This document shows positions 1 through 11,635 of a stretch of DNA of 64,000 nt, one piece after another. Source of the stretch: Rhododendron vialii (Eukaryota > Streptophyta > Magnoliopsida > Ericales > Ericaceae); contig NC_080564.1 in NCBI RefSeq assembly GCF_030253575.1, positions 5,686,501-5,750,500 of the forward strand, written 5' to 3'. The notes beneath the pieces were generated by a model. That model was not told the DNA's origin and ran no database searches. It saw nothing but the letters and a program-made list of their open reading frames with translations. The position numbers were made by a program, and so were the translations under genes. Within the stretch, counting starts at the first letter, position 1. Each line of letters opens with the position of its first letter.

Positions 1-150
1 GCATCTCTTCTCCTTTTGCCTACCACTTTGGACAGAGGCCTGTTTGGACCACAGGGCATAGACCTGTTCGGATCGACACGGCTCCATCCATTTACATCCA
101 TCCATGTTTATTCCGTCCTGCTAAGCACATCTGTCCGAAAACTACGATAC
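1..150. repeat. Duplicated segment, pair of 13985-14110
   Basis: This stretch carries the phrases 'AGAGGCCTGTTTGGACCACA' and 'GGATACGGCTC'-like text that recur at 13985-14110, followed in both places by related 'TGCT(A/G)AGCA' text. The second copy lies 0.7 kb upstream of a UGT pseudogene, and this copy lies upstream of the first intact UGT, so it probably belongs to an old duplication unit of the UGT array. No gene is seen in 1-2160 apart from this. The rest is AT-rich with a 26-bp direct duplication near 1388-1438. Confidence 0.5.
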
Positions 151-2160
151 GGGATAATACTTATGATTCGTATCATTTCCTTTTAAAAACGATACATATC
201 TCATCCTTTTATGTTTTTTTCTTTTTCTTTTCTTTTTCTTTTTATAGAAATCCTACGATAACGAAAAACCCATCGACATATTCTCGTATTTTGATTCGTA
301 CGTATCCTACGATTATTTAATGAAAAAGTCACACTATATTTTAAGAAGCGAAACACCAGGTGCGTTCCAAATCGTTTGATATAAGTAAGGCGACATTCAA
401 AGCATTTAGTGAAACCAAAATTCAAAAAAATGATAAGAGATATGGCTCTTCTCCCCTTTCCTTTGCCAGCGCATGCACCAAAAAGTCTCAATGTGATGGA
501 CCCCACTATCCCTGCATGGGAGACTTGGAATTTCCCTCCTAAAAACCTATTTCCCATGCAAGTATGTAACACTTAGAATCAATTGCTATACTTTACCCCC
601 TTCATCAAAAAAAAGTTACACCTTGCCCCTTAAACTATCACTTTTTTTATTTGGGAAATGGCAGACACTTTAGAGTAATTTATAATCAAAATATCTCTTT
701 CTCTATGTGACGTTGCTATGTATTATTAAATTGTATAGCTTATACTTAAAAAAAATTCTTGTTTTTTTAAAGTATATTATCTGATTTTATGAACATGCTT
801 CTCTCTGTCATATATTTATTTGCTATGTGGAGTCTACTATGATTTTAATTTAAATAAACTTGTCATTTGTAAATATTTTAAATATCAGTCATAAAACAAT
901 TTCTTACAAATGTTTCTATGAACATGGAATCTTTCAACATAATGTATTCTTATGTGCATGTCATATCAAAATTAAAAACACTCAAATTACACGGAAGAGT
1001 AACAAAAGGAGTGTGATACTAAATGATAGATTAAGGCCATGTTCCGCTAAGGTTCTCATTTTTTAAGTACCCTTTGTCTTTTTTTAAATATCGAGTACAA
1101 TTATGCGTGTCATTTTCAATTACCTATATCTTTCAATGTATATTGCTAAATATATGCAATATGAATCTTATTTTATAGATTTTAATTGTTTTCATAAGAC
1201 AATGATTTTAAAAATATAAAATAACTATACGTTGAGAGATATAAGCTATTGAAAATGGCACGCAGAACTATAGTGGATACTTAAAAAGGGACAGAGGGAG
1301 TACTTATTTTTCGCTTTATGAGACATGTTATTCTCTCACAATACATCACATTGTCTATGGGATAAAGTGTAAGACTTTTTAAATGAAGGGGTAAAGTAGA
1401 AAAGGATGATAGGGGTAAAGTAGAAAAGGATGATAGTTTAAGAAGATAATTTCTAATTAACCCAAGAACTTAATTATCTTTCTTATAAAATTCCTTCTTT
1501 TTGAATCCTAGGTTGAAGATGCTCTTATTAGCTACAGCTACCTTTTAATATTAGGTTTTGTTAACATATCTTACGATTACACAATTCATATCTCGATATT
1601 ATTCATCACATGAAAAAAATGATACCGATGCACATTCGATTTCAAAAGACTGCTAAGCATCGCATGTCCTTTATTCTCTCATTAATATCTCATTTGATTT
1701 TACAACAAAATGCAGGTCACCCATCTCTTACATCCATGTTTTTATGATAAATGTGTGTTCTGATTAACTTACGTACAAATTCCAGAGCTTTGAAATTAAC
1801 GTTAGTAAGAGCTTTTTGGTAGGCGGTAGAAGCCAAACCTGCAAACTCGGGATACAAGCTTCTTACTTACTGTCGTTCTTTCACTTGACAAACCCCTTGA
1901 CATATGCATGGAGATTTGCAATTTAAGGATGAAATTACGTTCATAAATGTACCTTTGTCATTTGACACGTATACCTGGTTTCGATATGCAACCAGAGCAA
2001 TTAAAGTGGTCTGTGAAAATCATCATCAAAAGAGATACTAATATTTTTATATATAAAATATAAAACACTAAATTCATAGGGGTTGAGAATCAAAATTATT
2101 GCGAAACGTCAATAGTTGTGATAACTTAAGTGCTAATTAATTAACCCGCTAATACTAAAA

Positions 2161-2300
2161 GGGAAATGATAATGCTAAAACCGTTTTTATTGGTACCAAA
2201 ACTCTAGTGCACAAAAGACTTGTACCATTTGCAATGTACAAGACTTTTATGCACTGGAGTTTTGGCACCAACAAAAACAGTTTTGGCATTATCAATTTCC
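2161..2300. mobile_element. Mutator-like MITE, 140 bp fold-back
   Basis: Nearly the whole element is an inverted repeat: the left arm starts GGGAAATGATAATGC and the right arm ends GCATTATCAATTTCC, with a ~10-bp loop near 2226. The flanks ATACTAAAA and ATACTTAAA match at 8 of 9 positions, as expected for a Mutator-type target duplication. It has no coding capacity. Confidence 0.6.
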
Positions 2301-3260
2301 ATACTTAAAATACAAATATATTACGAAAACCTGATTAGCAACGGATTAAAATAACAAATAAATTCGAAGGTTGAATCAAGCCGTCCAACAGCAGCAGGGT
2401 AGCAGAACCATATTTATACTAGTTGATGTTTCTCCTCCAACTTCTTGGGGAATTAATAGTAAAGACGTTAGGTGGAGATGATTGTTACAACCAAAGCCCC
2501 AGGGTATAGAACCTGTGAATTTTTTTTAATTTAATAATTAATTTGGTATTGTATCAGCTTACGCGCATTTTAATTAATTATAGAGGACAAACCACATCAT
2601 CCTCTAGCGGGGCCTTTTAAAGCTAGATAGATCAAAGCTTTGTATTGACTTATCTCAAAGGTGGAATCTGTGCACTTAGGAATAACATGCTCCATACTCC
2701 AGTTCTATGTACTCGTAACTCGACCAAAAGAAAAACGAGTTTTTTTTTTTATGGTAAATAAAAATATTGGGGCGGCATGTGACGGCGTCCAACGACAAAT
2801 AAATTTTCAAAAAAATAAAAACAAGGTTACAGTCAAGCAAATAAGGCAGGTGATCCAAACAGAGGCAGAAACTGTGTCGGTGTGAAAAACCGATGCAGGG
2901 CTTCTATTGTAGTAGCTAGTCAATGCACCGGCAAATGAACCAAGGAGAGAGAGAGATATGCCCCCAAACGACCCCTTTATAGAACTTTTGGAGGAAGCTT
3001 GTTTTGCTTTCTTAAATAAGTATTTAAAAAATAAAAATTTATTTTTAAGATTAAAAATAATCAATTTACAAAAATAATTTTTAATTTTTTATAGGATTTA
3101 ATAGATCTCATCAAAATCTATCAAATAAGATTCATGTTGCATATTTTTTGATTTTGGTAAGCCTACTATTTCAAAACTTGAAAATTACAAATAAGTAATT
3201 ATTTTTAAGGACCAAAAGCAGAATGGGGCCAAGTGACGTTGGAGGTATTCTCTATCAATT

Positions 3261-3714
3261 TTTTTTATCAGCAAAAATAAATTTCATTAACTCATAACAC
3301 AAAATACATAGATAATAGGGGCTTGAGTACACCAGTCTGACCACCCAAGACCTTCTTCTCCTGACCACACGGAGGAAATTGATTTAAGCCCAACAAGCTA
3401 AGCCCAAACTAGAAGAAAAAACCTTAAAAAAAAACCCAACGGTTAGTAAGGAACCAACCAACGTACCCAAAACAAAACCTACAAAACCACACCAGCTCAC
3501 CGGACCACCACCGGGGCCACCGCATCCCCCAAAATCACTGATAAGCAGCCGCACCCAAACTCCAGCCACCTGCCGCCGTCCAAACGCCCACAACCCCGAC
3601 TCACCACCATTAGCAGCCACCAAAGCCGATAATCGGCGATGTACGCTCGCACCCACCATCCATCGGTACCAGAGGAAAGAGAACAGAGCAGATGGCATCG
3701 CCGGAGGGGAGGAC
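3261..3714 (-). mobile_element. 5'-truncated LINE 3' end
   Basis: Read on the minus strand this is a GT-rich tail ending in AATGAAATTTATTTTTGCTG and a short poly(A) (the T run at 3261-3267), typical of plant LINE 3' ends. It is bracketed by the 15-bp duplication TATTCTCTAYCAATT (3246-3260 and 3715-3729, one mismatch). Open frames inside are non-coding read-through of the LINE tail. Confidence 0.7.
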
Positions 3715-4194
3715 TATTCTCTACCAATTAATACAAGTGAACCAATAAATAAGGCTATGGCCGTTGTGTTCGTCCTTGCCTGCTTGCTTGCTTAGTCAAT
3801 GGACATGGGCGTTGCAAAAGAAATGCCTTTATAAAACCAAAGACCAATTGTTCCCCAGTTGATATGACAAACAGAGAAAGAGACCGTAGTGGTGAGAAAC
3901 CCGTGCGGTATTCTATTGTAACCGAGAGTCTACGCCCATCCCTATCTTTTCTCGCTCCTCCTCCTGTCGCACTCAATTTTACCGTTAAAATATATTTTGA
4001 ACGGTTCGGATTTTAAAAAACTTTTTCAGGAAATAGTTAACTTTTTTTTTTTAAAATTCGAACAATTAATTAACAAGACGGACGGTGAAATAGAAAGAGT
4101 GGTGAAAGAAAGCGGTAAAACCATACGGTTGGCCACCTAATTAGTCCACGCATAAACAAATAAACCTCACAAGAATGACAGTAATTGAAACCTA

Positions 4195-4204
4195 TTAAAT
4201 ATAG
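4195..4204 (+). promoter_or_regulatory. TATA-like box of first UGT
   Basis: TTAAATATAG sits 42 bp before the ATG at 4246. The same block (ACAGTTATCAAA, then CATTAAATAGCACTC) lies at the same place before the UGT copies at 14809, 32339 and 41654, so it is conserved in the array and probably sets the transcription start. The 5' leader would be very short and purine-rich (GAGAGAGAGGGAGAGGA). Confidence 0.5.
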
Positions 4205-4245
4205 CACTCTAAAGGAAGAATCAGCTGAGAGAGAGAGGGAGAGGA

Positions 4246-5652
4246 ATGGCTGCTTCTCCACGTTATTCCGGACCTCACATAGTTCTCTTTCCATTCATGG
4301 CCAAAGGCCACACCATCCCACTCCTCCACCTGGCTCGTCTCCTCCTCCATCGTAACATCACCGTGACAATTTTCACAACCCCAGCAAACCAGCCCTTTGT
4401 TTCCGACTCTCTCTCCGACACAAATGTCTCTGTCGTCGAGCTTCCCTTCCCACAGAATATTGACGGAGTCCCCGCCGGGGTAGAGAGCACCGACAAGCTC
4501 CCTTCCATGTCCCTCTTCGTCCCTTTCGCCGCCTCCACAAAACTCATGCAGCCCGACTTCGAACAAGCACTTGAGGCCCTCCCCTCTACCACTTGCATCA
4601 TATCCGACGGATTCCTAGGGTGGACTCAACAGTCGGCGGCTAAGTTTGGAATCCCGCGCCTTGTTTTCTACGGCATGAGTAGCTACTCACAGGGCGTGAG
4701 CAGATGCGTTATGGTGAATGGTCTACTTTCGGGACCCGAACTAGATGACGAGCCGTTTATCGTGACCGACTTCCCGTGGATCAAGCTCACCAGGAACGAC
4801 TTCGACGGACCCTTCAATTTGCGGGGAACGAACGGCCCTTTCATGGACTTCATCAGAGAGCAAGTCATTGCAACGTCAAAAAGCTACGGTCTACTTATGA
4901 ACAGCTTCTATGAGCTCGAGGCACTATATGTAGACTGTTGGAACCAGGCCTTTAAACCCAAGGCATGGTGTATAGGGCCCTTTTGCTTAGCAGAATCGAC
5001 AAAGACTGATTCTAAGGTAAGCCAGAAGCCCACTTGGTTACAGTGGCTCGACCAAAAACTAGCACAAAGGAGTTCTGTTCTTTACGTCGCGTTTGGATCG
5101 CAAGCAGAGTTATCTTCTCAACAATTACACGAAATATCATCTGGCTTGGAGGAATCAAAAGTGAACTTTCTGTGGGTGACGAGGAAGAGTGAATCAGAAC
5201 TTGATGATGGGTTTGAAGAGAGAGTGAAGGAAAGAGGGCTGGTAGTGAGAGAATGGGTTGACCAGAGGACGATTCTAGAACACGAGAGCGTTCAGGGATT
5301 TTTGAGTCATTGTGGTTGGAACTCCGTTGTGGAGAGCATATGTGCCAAGGTTCCGATTCTGGCTTGGCCGATGATGGGAGAGCAGCGCCTGAATGCACGA
5401 ATGGTTGTGGAGGAGATCAAGGTGGGCCTGAGAGTTGAAACAAACAATGAGTCGGCGAAAGGTTTTGTGAAGTCGAAGGGTCTGGAGAAGATGGTGAGAG
5501 AGCTCGTGGAGGGCGAGGAGGGGAAGGAGGTAAGGAAGAAGGTGAAGGAGTTTGGAGACGCGGCAAAGAAGGCCATAGCGGAAGGAGGCTCGTCTTGGCG
5601 CACCTTGAACCAGCTCGTTGACGAGTTGCAAGGGCTAAGAAATGACCGTTAG
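4246..5652 (+). CDS. UDP-glycosyltransferase, UGT90A-like (copy 1)
   Basis: Intronless 468-residue family-1 glycosyltransferase, expected in the cytosol, moving a sugar (most likely glucose) from a UDP-sugar to a small acceptor. The N-terminal acceptor domain has the catalytic histidine in AKGHTIPLL (His22) and the partner aspartate in IISDGFLGW (Asp121). The C-terminal donor domain has a full 44-residue PSPG box from Trp337 to Gln380, with HCGWNS inside; the final Gln is the residue linked to UDP-glucose preference. The text matches the UGT90A family (group C): FPFMAKGHTIPLL and TIFTTPANQPF. A characterised UGT90A from Pilosella acts on flavonoids, but the acceptor here cannot be read from sequence. 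The start is the first ATG after the GA-rich leader and aligns with all paralogues. Length is normal and there is no lesion. Confidence 0.95.
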   Translation: MAASPRYSGPHIVLFPFMAKGHTIPLLHLARLLLHRNITVTIFTTPANQPFVSDSLSDTNVSVVELPFPQNIDGVPAGVESTDKLPSMSLFVPFAASTKLMQPDFEQALEALPSTTCIISDGFLGWTQQSAAKFGIPRLVFYGMSSYSQGVSRCVMVNGLLSGPELDDEPFIVTDFPWIKLTRNDFDGPFNLRGTNGPFMDFIREQVIATSKSYGLLMNSFYELEALYVDCWNQAFKPKAWCIGPFCLAESTKTDSKVSQKPTWLQWLDQKLAQRSSVLYVAFGSQAELSSQQLHEISSGLEESKVNFLWVTRKSESELDDGFEERVKERGLVVREWVDQRTILEHESVQGFLSHCGWNSVVESICAKVPILAWPMMGEQRLNARMVVEEIKVGLRVETNNESAKGFVKSKGLEKMVRELVEGEEGKEVRKKVKEFGDAAKKAIAEGGSSWRTLNQLVDELQGLRNDR

Positions 5653-5730
5653 AAGCTTTGGCCTAAAATTTCTATATTTGTTGTTAGATCACAAATCATT
5701 GAGGGGTAAATATGATTAAATATAACATGA

Positions 5731-5868
5731 TTTTGTTTCCTACTCTATTCAGCACGGATACCGCACTTGTTGATTCCAAATGCTAGCTTCTGATCCTCAT
5801 TTTGTTTCCTACTCTATTCAGCACGGATACAACGCTTATTGATTCCAAATGCTAGCTTCTAGTCCTCC
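5731..5868. repeat. 69-bp tandem duplication in UGT 3' flank
   Basis: Two copies, period 69 bp, begin with TTTTGTTTCCTACTCTATTC (at 5731 and 5800) and end near TTCCAAATGCTAGCTTCT. One diverged copy of the same unit follows the UGT fragment at 18118, where it is split by a (TA)n run and a fold-back element. Confidence 0.8.
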
Positions 5869-6544
5869 CATTCCTTAACAAAGCTTTAAATTAATTGTCA
5901 ACATAATTTGCCGCCGATAACCTTAAAATCCAGTGTATCAAATCAACTTCCCCGATCGATACGGCCAATTCATGTGCTCAACAATTTGTTCACCAACAAT
6001 TGAATTTTAGCAAATTAAAGCTAATAAAAACTTTGGTCCGTTGCTCTCTTTCACATTTATTTAATTTGGTGGTAAGAATAAAGAAAGTCAGAAGTTTGTT
6101 GCCTTGGATAGTTAATGGTCAGCGTTCTAATAAGGCTCCTCTATATTAATTAAACGCAAAAACAAAAGAAAAAGAGAAAAATTAAAAAGGGGGATCTTGA
6201 GTTTGAAAAACGAGCTTCTCACTATTTCGTCAATTTGGTAGGTCATAACATTATTTTGCTTCCTATTTAATAATCCCCGCTCGTGAAACATTTAGAAGGG
6301 TTAACAATTGCAAAAACGCGGCTTAAGGATCCGTCACCAATCTTTAAGAAAATCGAATTCAAGACCTCAATAATTACGGTGCTACTACTTCCGTCTCAAA
6401 TTGTTATTCCTTTTTGACAAATCGTGTCAGTATTTGAGTTAGAATAACATAATGATTAGTATGTTACAATATTTTTTAGGTTTTTTGTTATTATTTTCCA
6501 TGTTTAGTTAATCTTCATGTTTCCTAGATAGTTTATGTTTTCTC
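5869..6544. other. Intergenic, no gene seen
   Basis: AT-rich sequence without an open frame of note or a recognisable repeat. Confidence 0.5.
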
Positions 6545-6960
6545 GTTTGGCCACAAAAAATTACTCCTAGCGACAAAGAATTACTCTTGTCCGCGATGAA
6601 TTACTTTTGGCCGCAAAGAATTACATTTTGCTGCAATGAATTACTCGTAGCCGAGAATTACTTTTAACCGCATCAAATTGCACTTGGCCACATTAAATTA
6701 CATTTGACCGCATTGAATTGCACTTGGCTATATCGAATTACTTTTGGCCGCATTAAATTACACTTGGCCGCATCGAATTACTCTTGGCCGCTATGAATTA
6801 CACTTGGCCACATCGAATTGCGGCCAAGAGTAATTCTTTACGGCTAGAAGTAATTCAATGCGGCCAAGAGTAATTCTTCGCGGCCAAAAGTAATATTTTC
6901 GGCCATAAGTAATTCTTCGTGGTTAGGAGTATTTTTTGCGGCCAATAGTAATTCTTCGCG
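6545..6960. repeat. Strand-switching tandem array of ~20-bp units
   Basis: About thirteen degenerate units of the form (T)GGCCGCATCGAATTACTC run on the plus strand from 6545 to about 6818. From about 6819 to 6960 about six units of the reverse complement follow (GCGGCCAAGAGTAATTCTT). The turn-over point is the text ATCGAATTGCGGCCAAGAG. The whole array could fold into a long imperfect hairpin. Units vary at several positions, so the array is not recent. Confidence 0.8.
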
Positions 6961-9900
6961 TTAGATTCTTTTTCTTTTTAACTAGTGTAATAGGTAAGAG
7001 AACAAAATTGTTGTTCAATACAACTTGAACTGTTGGTTTAGATATATTGGAGTTTCATGATCAGTCTGAGATTGAAAATTACAGATTTTTTGTTGCAGCA
7101 TTTTCAGTAGACAGAATTTCAAACTATACTCCTTACTTGGTTATATATAATTTTGGAACTATTTTGCTTTTCTATTTTTCTAGGACGTGAATGAAGGAAA
7201 TAAGTGCGATAGGGGTGTCACTTTTGAGTGAGTGGACGTTTAAAAAATTGAATTCGAGTTGGAATCCGATATGATTATACATTCTTAATATCTCTGATAA
7301 TATCCCTAAATGCAACTAACGGAATAAAATAGATTTGGTAAACATTTGTTTTGTTAGACTATTTTATGAATTTGGTTAGATAGATCATGTTTGAAACTTA
7401 TTCTTAAAATGAAAATTTTCGAGAAGTAGATTTTGAAGGGAGAAGGAAATTTTTTCTAATTCACAGTTATTTGTAATGCTCATCTCACATGAGGTGGAAC
7501 CATACTCATATTTGGAACTCACCTCATATAAGATGGCATTAAAAAGAACCGTTGTATTCACAAAAAAAACTTTCAAAAAAGTGGAGTTTGATACTTCATT
7601 TAGACTATACTTAGAAAGCATTGCGCTGTGCCTTTAGGCAAGTATAGAAATCTTGTAGTCTAAGGTCCTGCAAGGCATCCTGTAGTGCGCACATGGGCTA
7701 TCGATCTTGACAACGAATGGTTGGATGTAATCCGAGCTTCTACAAATCCTACCCGTCCATTGTTTTGATGAAAATCCGAGCCGTCCATTACCGAGATGAA
7801 CGGCCAGATTGGCTGCACTATAGTGCATTAATAAATATTTGGATCCACAAATAATGTGCATTAATAAATGTTTGCATAAATGTTTGTTTCGAACTTTGTA
7901 CGCCATTTAAAATTTTTGATTAGATCTTTTAAACGGTGTAAGATCATCTCCAAGGGAAGTATTGAAACCAAAATCAAATTAGAGTTGAAGAGCTAGCCAT
8001 GTCAACAAAATGCACTCCAAAGAAAGTACGTAGCAAACTTGTTACACTAATTTGGTATAGTTCTCTCACTCTTCAAGTTTGAAGTAATACATAAATGAGT
8101 ACTCTGCAAAGTTGCAACTAAAAAAGTCGTGTTTTCATGAATGGTGAATAAATTCATTTATTTGGTATTTTGCAAAATAGGCTCTTCAAAGTTGCAACTA
8201 AAAAAGTCTTGTTTCCATGGTCAATGAATTCATTTATTTGGCAAAATAGGTCCTTTAAAGGCAAAACAAAAAAAAAAAAAAAAAAAAAACTTAAAACTTA
8301 AAGAGTCCTTTAGAGTGCACTTTTTCTAAATGACTCTTCAACTTGTTATATGTGTCACCAAAGTTATACGTGTTATAGAAATTAGCCACTATTCTTGAGA
8401 TTACATTATTTTTTTCATCCAATTGCAGTGTGACTAATAAATATCCAAAAACATGGATGGAAGGAGCAGAATCAAGAAACAAAAGCCAGTGAGTTTGGCC
8501 TAACTTTTCAAGCGACTTTTTAGCAAATGGTCTTTCTGATTATTTTATTTTAATTTTTATAAAAATCGGGTCATATGTTTACGATACTTTTTTTTTTGGT
8601 CTCGATGAGAAAAATTCCACAAGTATAAAAACATACACTAAAATTGAAAAAAATTCATATAAGATGCCGAAAAGACCAAAAACTCGGAAAAGTCACATTT
8701 GAGCCGTTGTATAATTTTCTAATCGAGATCATGGAGAAGCGTGAACCATTGCGATAACTTTACTTACTAAATTTAACGAAATCATGAAAACAAAAACTGG
8801 TATATATGGATTAAAAAAACCTCTAAGATAGAGTATGGAAGCAACCTACCCAATATATACCGAAATAACGGTCCAATATTTTTCCCATCTAACATCAGCA
8901 AAGAGCAGACCCGGATCTACGAACTCGATTTCGGGTATCGACTCCTATTCTACAAATTATGTGTGAGGCCTATTTTCGGATTCCATGTAAACGATCCGAG
9001 CCCTTCATTGATTTTGTAATAAATTTTCAAGCTGAGTCATTTATATTATAAAATAGAGTGATTTTTCTCTAAAAATGTCTAGACATACAAACAAAGTAAC
9101 ATCTATAGCCATTCGACCGTATTTTCTAATAAAATTATAGACGTTGGATTGAATGAATATTTCTTATTATATACACCTACACTAATGTAAAAAAAAGAAG
9201 AAGTTATACTCCTATGTTTTTCTAATAGAGAAATATACACTCCTTCCTTTTTCAATTGATTTATCAAAAGTTGATTTCCTTACATTCAGTTGATTGCTTT
9301 TAGGTTGATTTTCCTACAGTAAAAAAAGGAAACAATCATTTTTGGAATCATACACGAAAAGGAAACAATCATTTTTATAAGAATACACACAAATCTTCTA
9401 CGTGTTTCTTCGGGAAAATAACTTAACTATTTTGAGTTTTTTTTTTGAATAATTAATATTGATTAGTGAAGAAGGATGCTATATTGAGTTTTTTTTTGCC
9501 TTTGCGTTAAAGAGGTTAGAGAGATATTCAAAAATAATTATTTAACCATCGATTCAGAGTCGTGCTTTTAGACACGGGCATGAGCTCTTAAACAATAAGC
9601 TCTATCAAATTAGTAGTATATGTATGCATACGTACTTGATCCAATCTATTAATTTTTTATTCTGAATTCAAAATCATGGATTCTGGATCAATTTTCCCCT
9701 ATGTTTAAATTTATTTTATTTATTAATACCCCTACAAGTGAGCAGGTACTCGATGCTTCTGGATGACTTTTGAGCGGCGATACTTTGTTTGCATGTAAAT
9801 ATAACCGTATCTGTTTTTAACTTTTCTCTCTTTAATTAATACTACTGTACTAGTATTCAAATGGGGTGGTTGGCGATGGTTTCTACCACCAAAGCCAAAC

Positions 9901-10150
9901 GTGGAAGGGAGAGAGAGAAGTTGATTTAGGAATGAGTAGTGTTAGGGGCACATCACTCTCAATCACATCTCAATTACATCCTCTCACATACAAGCGAATC
10001 TCTTTAAAGGGATCCGTGCCTCTAGCATTTTTTTTAGGAATCTGCTTTGATTTGGAGAGGCACGATTTCGCGAAACAGAGTCAAAGCCACATTTCTTGAA
10101 CATTTCGGACAAAGAAAGAAGAAAGAGTCAAAGCAATCCAATCAGGACCC
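6961..10150. other. Intergenic, no gene seen
   Basis: AT-rich DNA. A ~78-bp imperfect direct duplication (GTTGCAACTAAAAAAGTC at about 8115 and 8193) and an A-run at 8269-8290 are the only structures I can point to. Confidence 0.5.
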
Positions 10151-10216
10151 CAAAAAAAAAAACCCACTTGATATAGACTTTATAGGAATCACCTTCTCAA
10201 GAACAGAGAGAGAGAG

Positions 10217-11635
10217 ATGGCTGCTTCTCCGTCTTCTTCCAGACCTCACATAGTTCTCTTCCCATTCATGTCCAAAGGCCACACCATCCCACTTCTCCAC
10301 CTCGCCCGACTCCTCCTCCATCGCAACACCACCGTCACCATTTTCACCACCCCAGCAAACCAGCTCTTCATCTCTGACTCGCTCTCCCACACAGATGCCT
10401 CCATCGTCGAGCTTCCTTTCCCGCAGAACATCGACGGAGTCCCTGCCGGGGTGGAGAGCACCGACAAGCTCCCTTCCATGTCACTCTTTCCCCCCTTCGC
10501 CGCTGCCACAAAACTCATGCAACCCAACTTCGAGCAATCGCTCGAGACTCTCCCCAACGTCACTTGCATCATATCCGACGGTTTCTTGGGGTGGACCCTA
10601 GAATCTGCGACTAAATTTGGAATCCCGCGCCTCGTTTACTATGGCATGAGCAACTACTCAAATGCCGTGGTCATGAGTGCCGTTATAAAGAACAATCAGC
10701 TTTCAGGATCCGAGTTGGACGATGACCCGTTCGCGGTGACAGATTTCCCGTGGATCAAGCTCACGAGGAACGACTTCGACGAGCCCTTCAATTCGCGTGA
10801 ACCAGAGGGCCCTCACATCGACTTCATCATAGCGCAAGTCAATGCGACGTCGAATAGCTACGGTCTAGTCACCAACAGCTTCTGTGAACTCGAGGAGTTA
10901 TTTGTAGAATACTGGAACCGTGAGTCTAAACCCAAGTCGTGGTGTATAGGACCCTTATGTTTGGCTGAACCGCTGACGAAGACCGAACCTTGGTCACACA
11001 AGAAGCCCACTTGGCTACAATGGCTGGACCAGAAACTAGCCCAGGGTAGTTCGGTTCTCTACGTCGCCTTTGGGTCTCAGGCTGAAATATCTTCTCAACA
11101 GTTGCGTGAAATAGAAGTTGGTTTGGAGAAATCAAAAGTGAACTTTCTGTGGGTGACGAGGAAGAGTGAATCGGAACTCGACGTTGGGTTTCAAGAGAGA
11201 GTGAAGGGGAGAGGGTTGGTGGTGAGGGATTGGGTTGACCAGAGGGCTATTCTAAGACACGAGAGTGTCCGAGGATTTCTGAGTCATTGTGGTTGGAACT
11301 CGGTGTTAGAGAGCGTATGCGCCAAGGTTCCGATTCTGGCTTGGCCGATGATGGCGGAGCAGCACATTAACGCGCGAATGGTGGTGGAGGAGATCAAGGT
11401 GGGGCTGAGAGTTGAAACAAGCAATGGGTCGGTGAGGGGTTTCGTGAAGTGCGAGGGTTTGGAGAAGATGGTGAGAGAGCTGATGGAGGGGGAGATGGGG
11501 AAGGAGGTAAGGAAGAAGGTGAAGGAGTTTGGAGAGGCGGCGAAGAAGGCCGTAGAGGAGGGAGGATCATCTTGGCACACACTGAACCAGCTCATTGATG
11601 AGTTACACAAGCAAGCAATAAGGAGTGGCATTTAG
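10217..11635 (+). CDS. UDP-glycosyltransferase, UGT90A-like (copy 2)
   Basis: Intronless 472-residue paralogue of the gene at 4246, on the same strand. His22 (SKGHTIPLL) and Asp121 (IISDGFLGW) form the expected catalytic pair, and the PSPG box runs from Trp339 to Gln382 with HCGWNS and ends in MMAEQ. The C-terminus differs from its sisters (HKQAIRSGI instead of LQxLRxDR). The acceptor-loop region around residues 145-165 (NYSNAVVMSAVIKNNQ) is the most different from the other copies, which suggests, but does not show, a different acceptor range. The start follows a GA leader (AGAGAGAGAG before ATGG). The TATA block here is less like the shared one (TGATATAGACTTTATAGG at about 10168). No lesion is seen. 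Confidence 0.95.
   Translation: MAASPSSSRPHIVLFPFMSKGHTIPLLHLARLLLHRNTTVTIFTTPANQLFISDSLSHTDASIVELPFPQNIDGVPAGVESTDKLPSMSLFPPFAAATKLMQPNFEQSLETLPNVTCIISDGFLGWTLESATKFGIPRLVYYGMSNYSNAVVMSAVIKNNQLSGSELDDDPFAVTDFPWIKLTRNDFDEPFNSREPEGPHIDFIIAQVNATSNSYGLVTNSFCELEELFVEYWNRESKPKSWCIGPLCLAEPLTKTEPWSHKKPTWLQWLDQKLAQGSSVLYVAFGSQAEISSQQLREIEVGLEKSKVNFLWVTRKSESELDVGFQERVKGRGLVVRDWVDQRAILRHESVRGFLSHCGWNSVLESVCAKVPILAWPMMAEQHINARMVVEEIKVGLRVETSNGSVRGFVKCEGLEKMVRELMEGEMGKEVRKKVKEFGEAAKKAVEEGGSSWHTLNQLIDELHKQAIRSGI

Noticed and set aside
3384-3976. Several minus-strand frames of 70-100 codons (Gly/Trp rich)
   Set aside because: They overlap each other in different phases inside a LINE 3' tail bounded by a 15-bp duplication.
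6545-6960. CRISPR-like array
   Set aside because: Units are direct ~20-bp tandem repeats without unique spacers, in a plant nuclear context.
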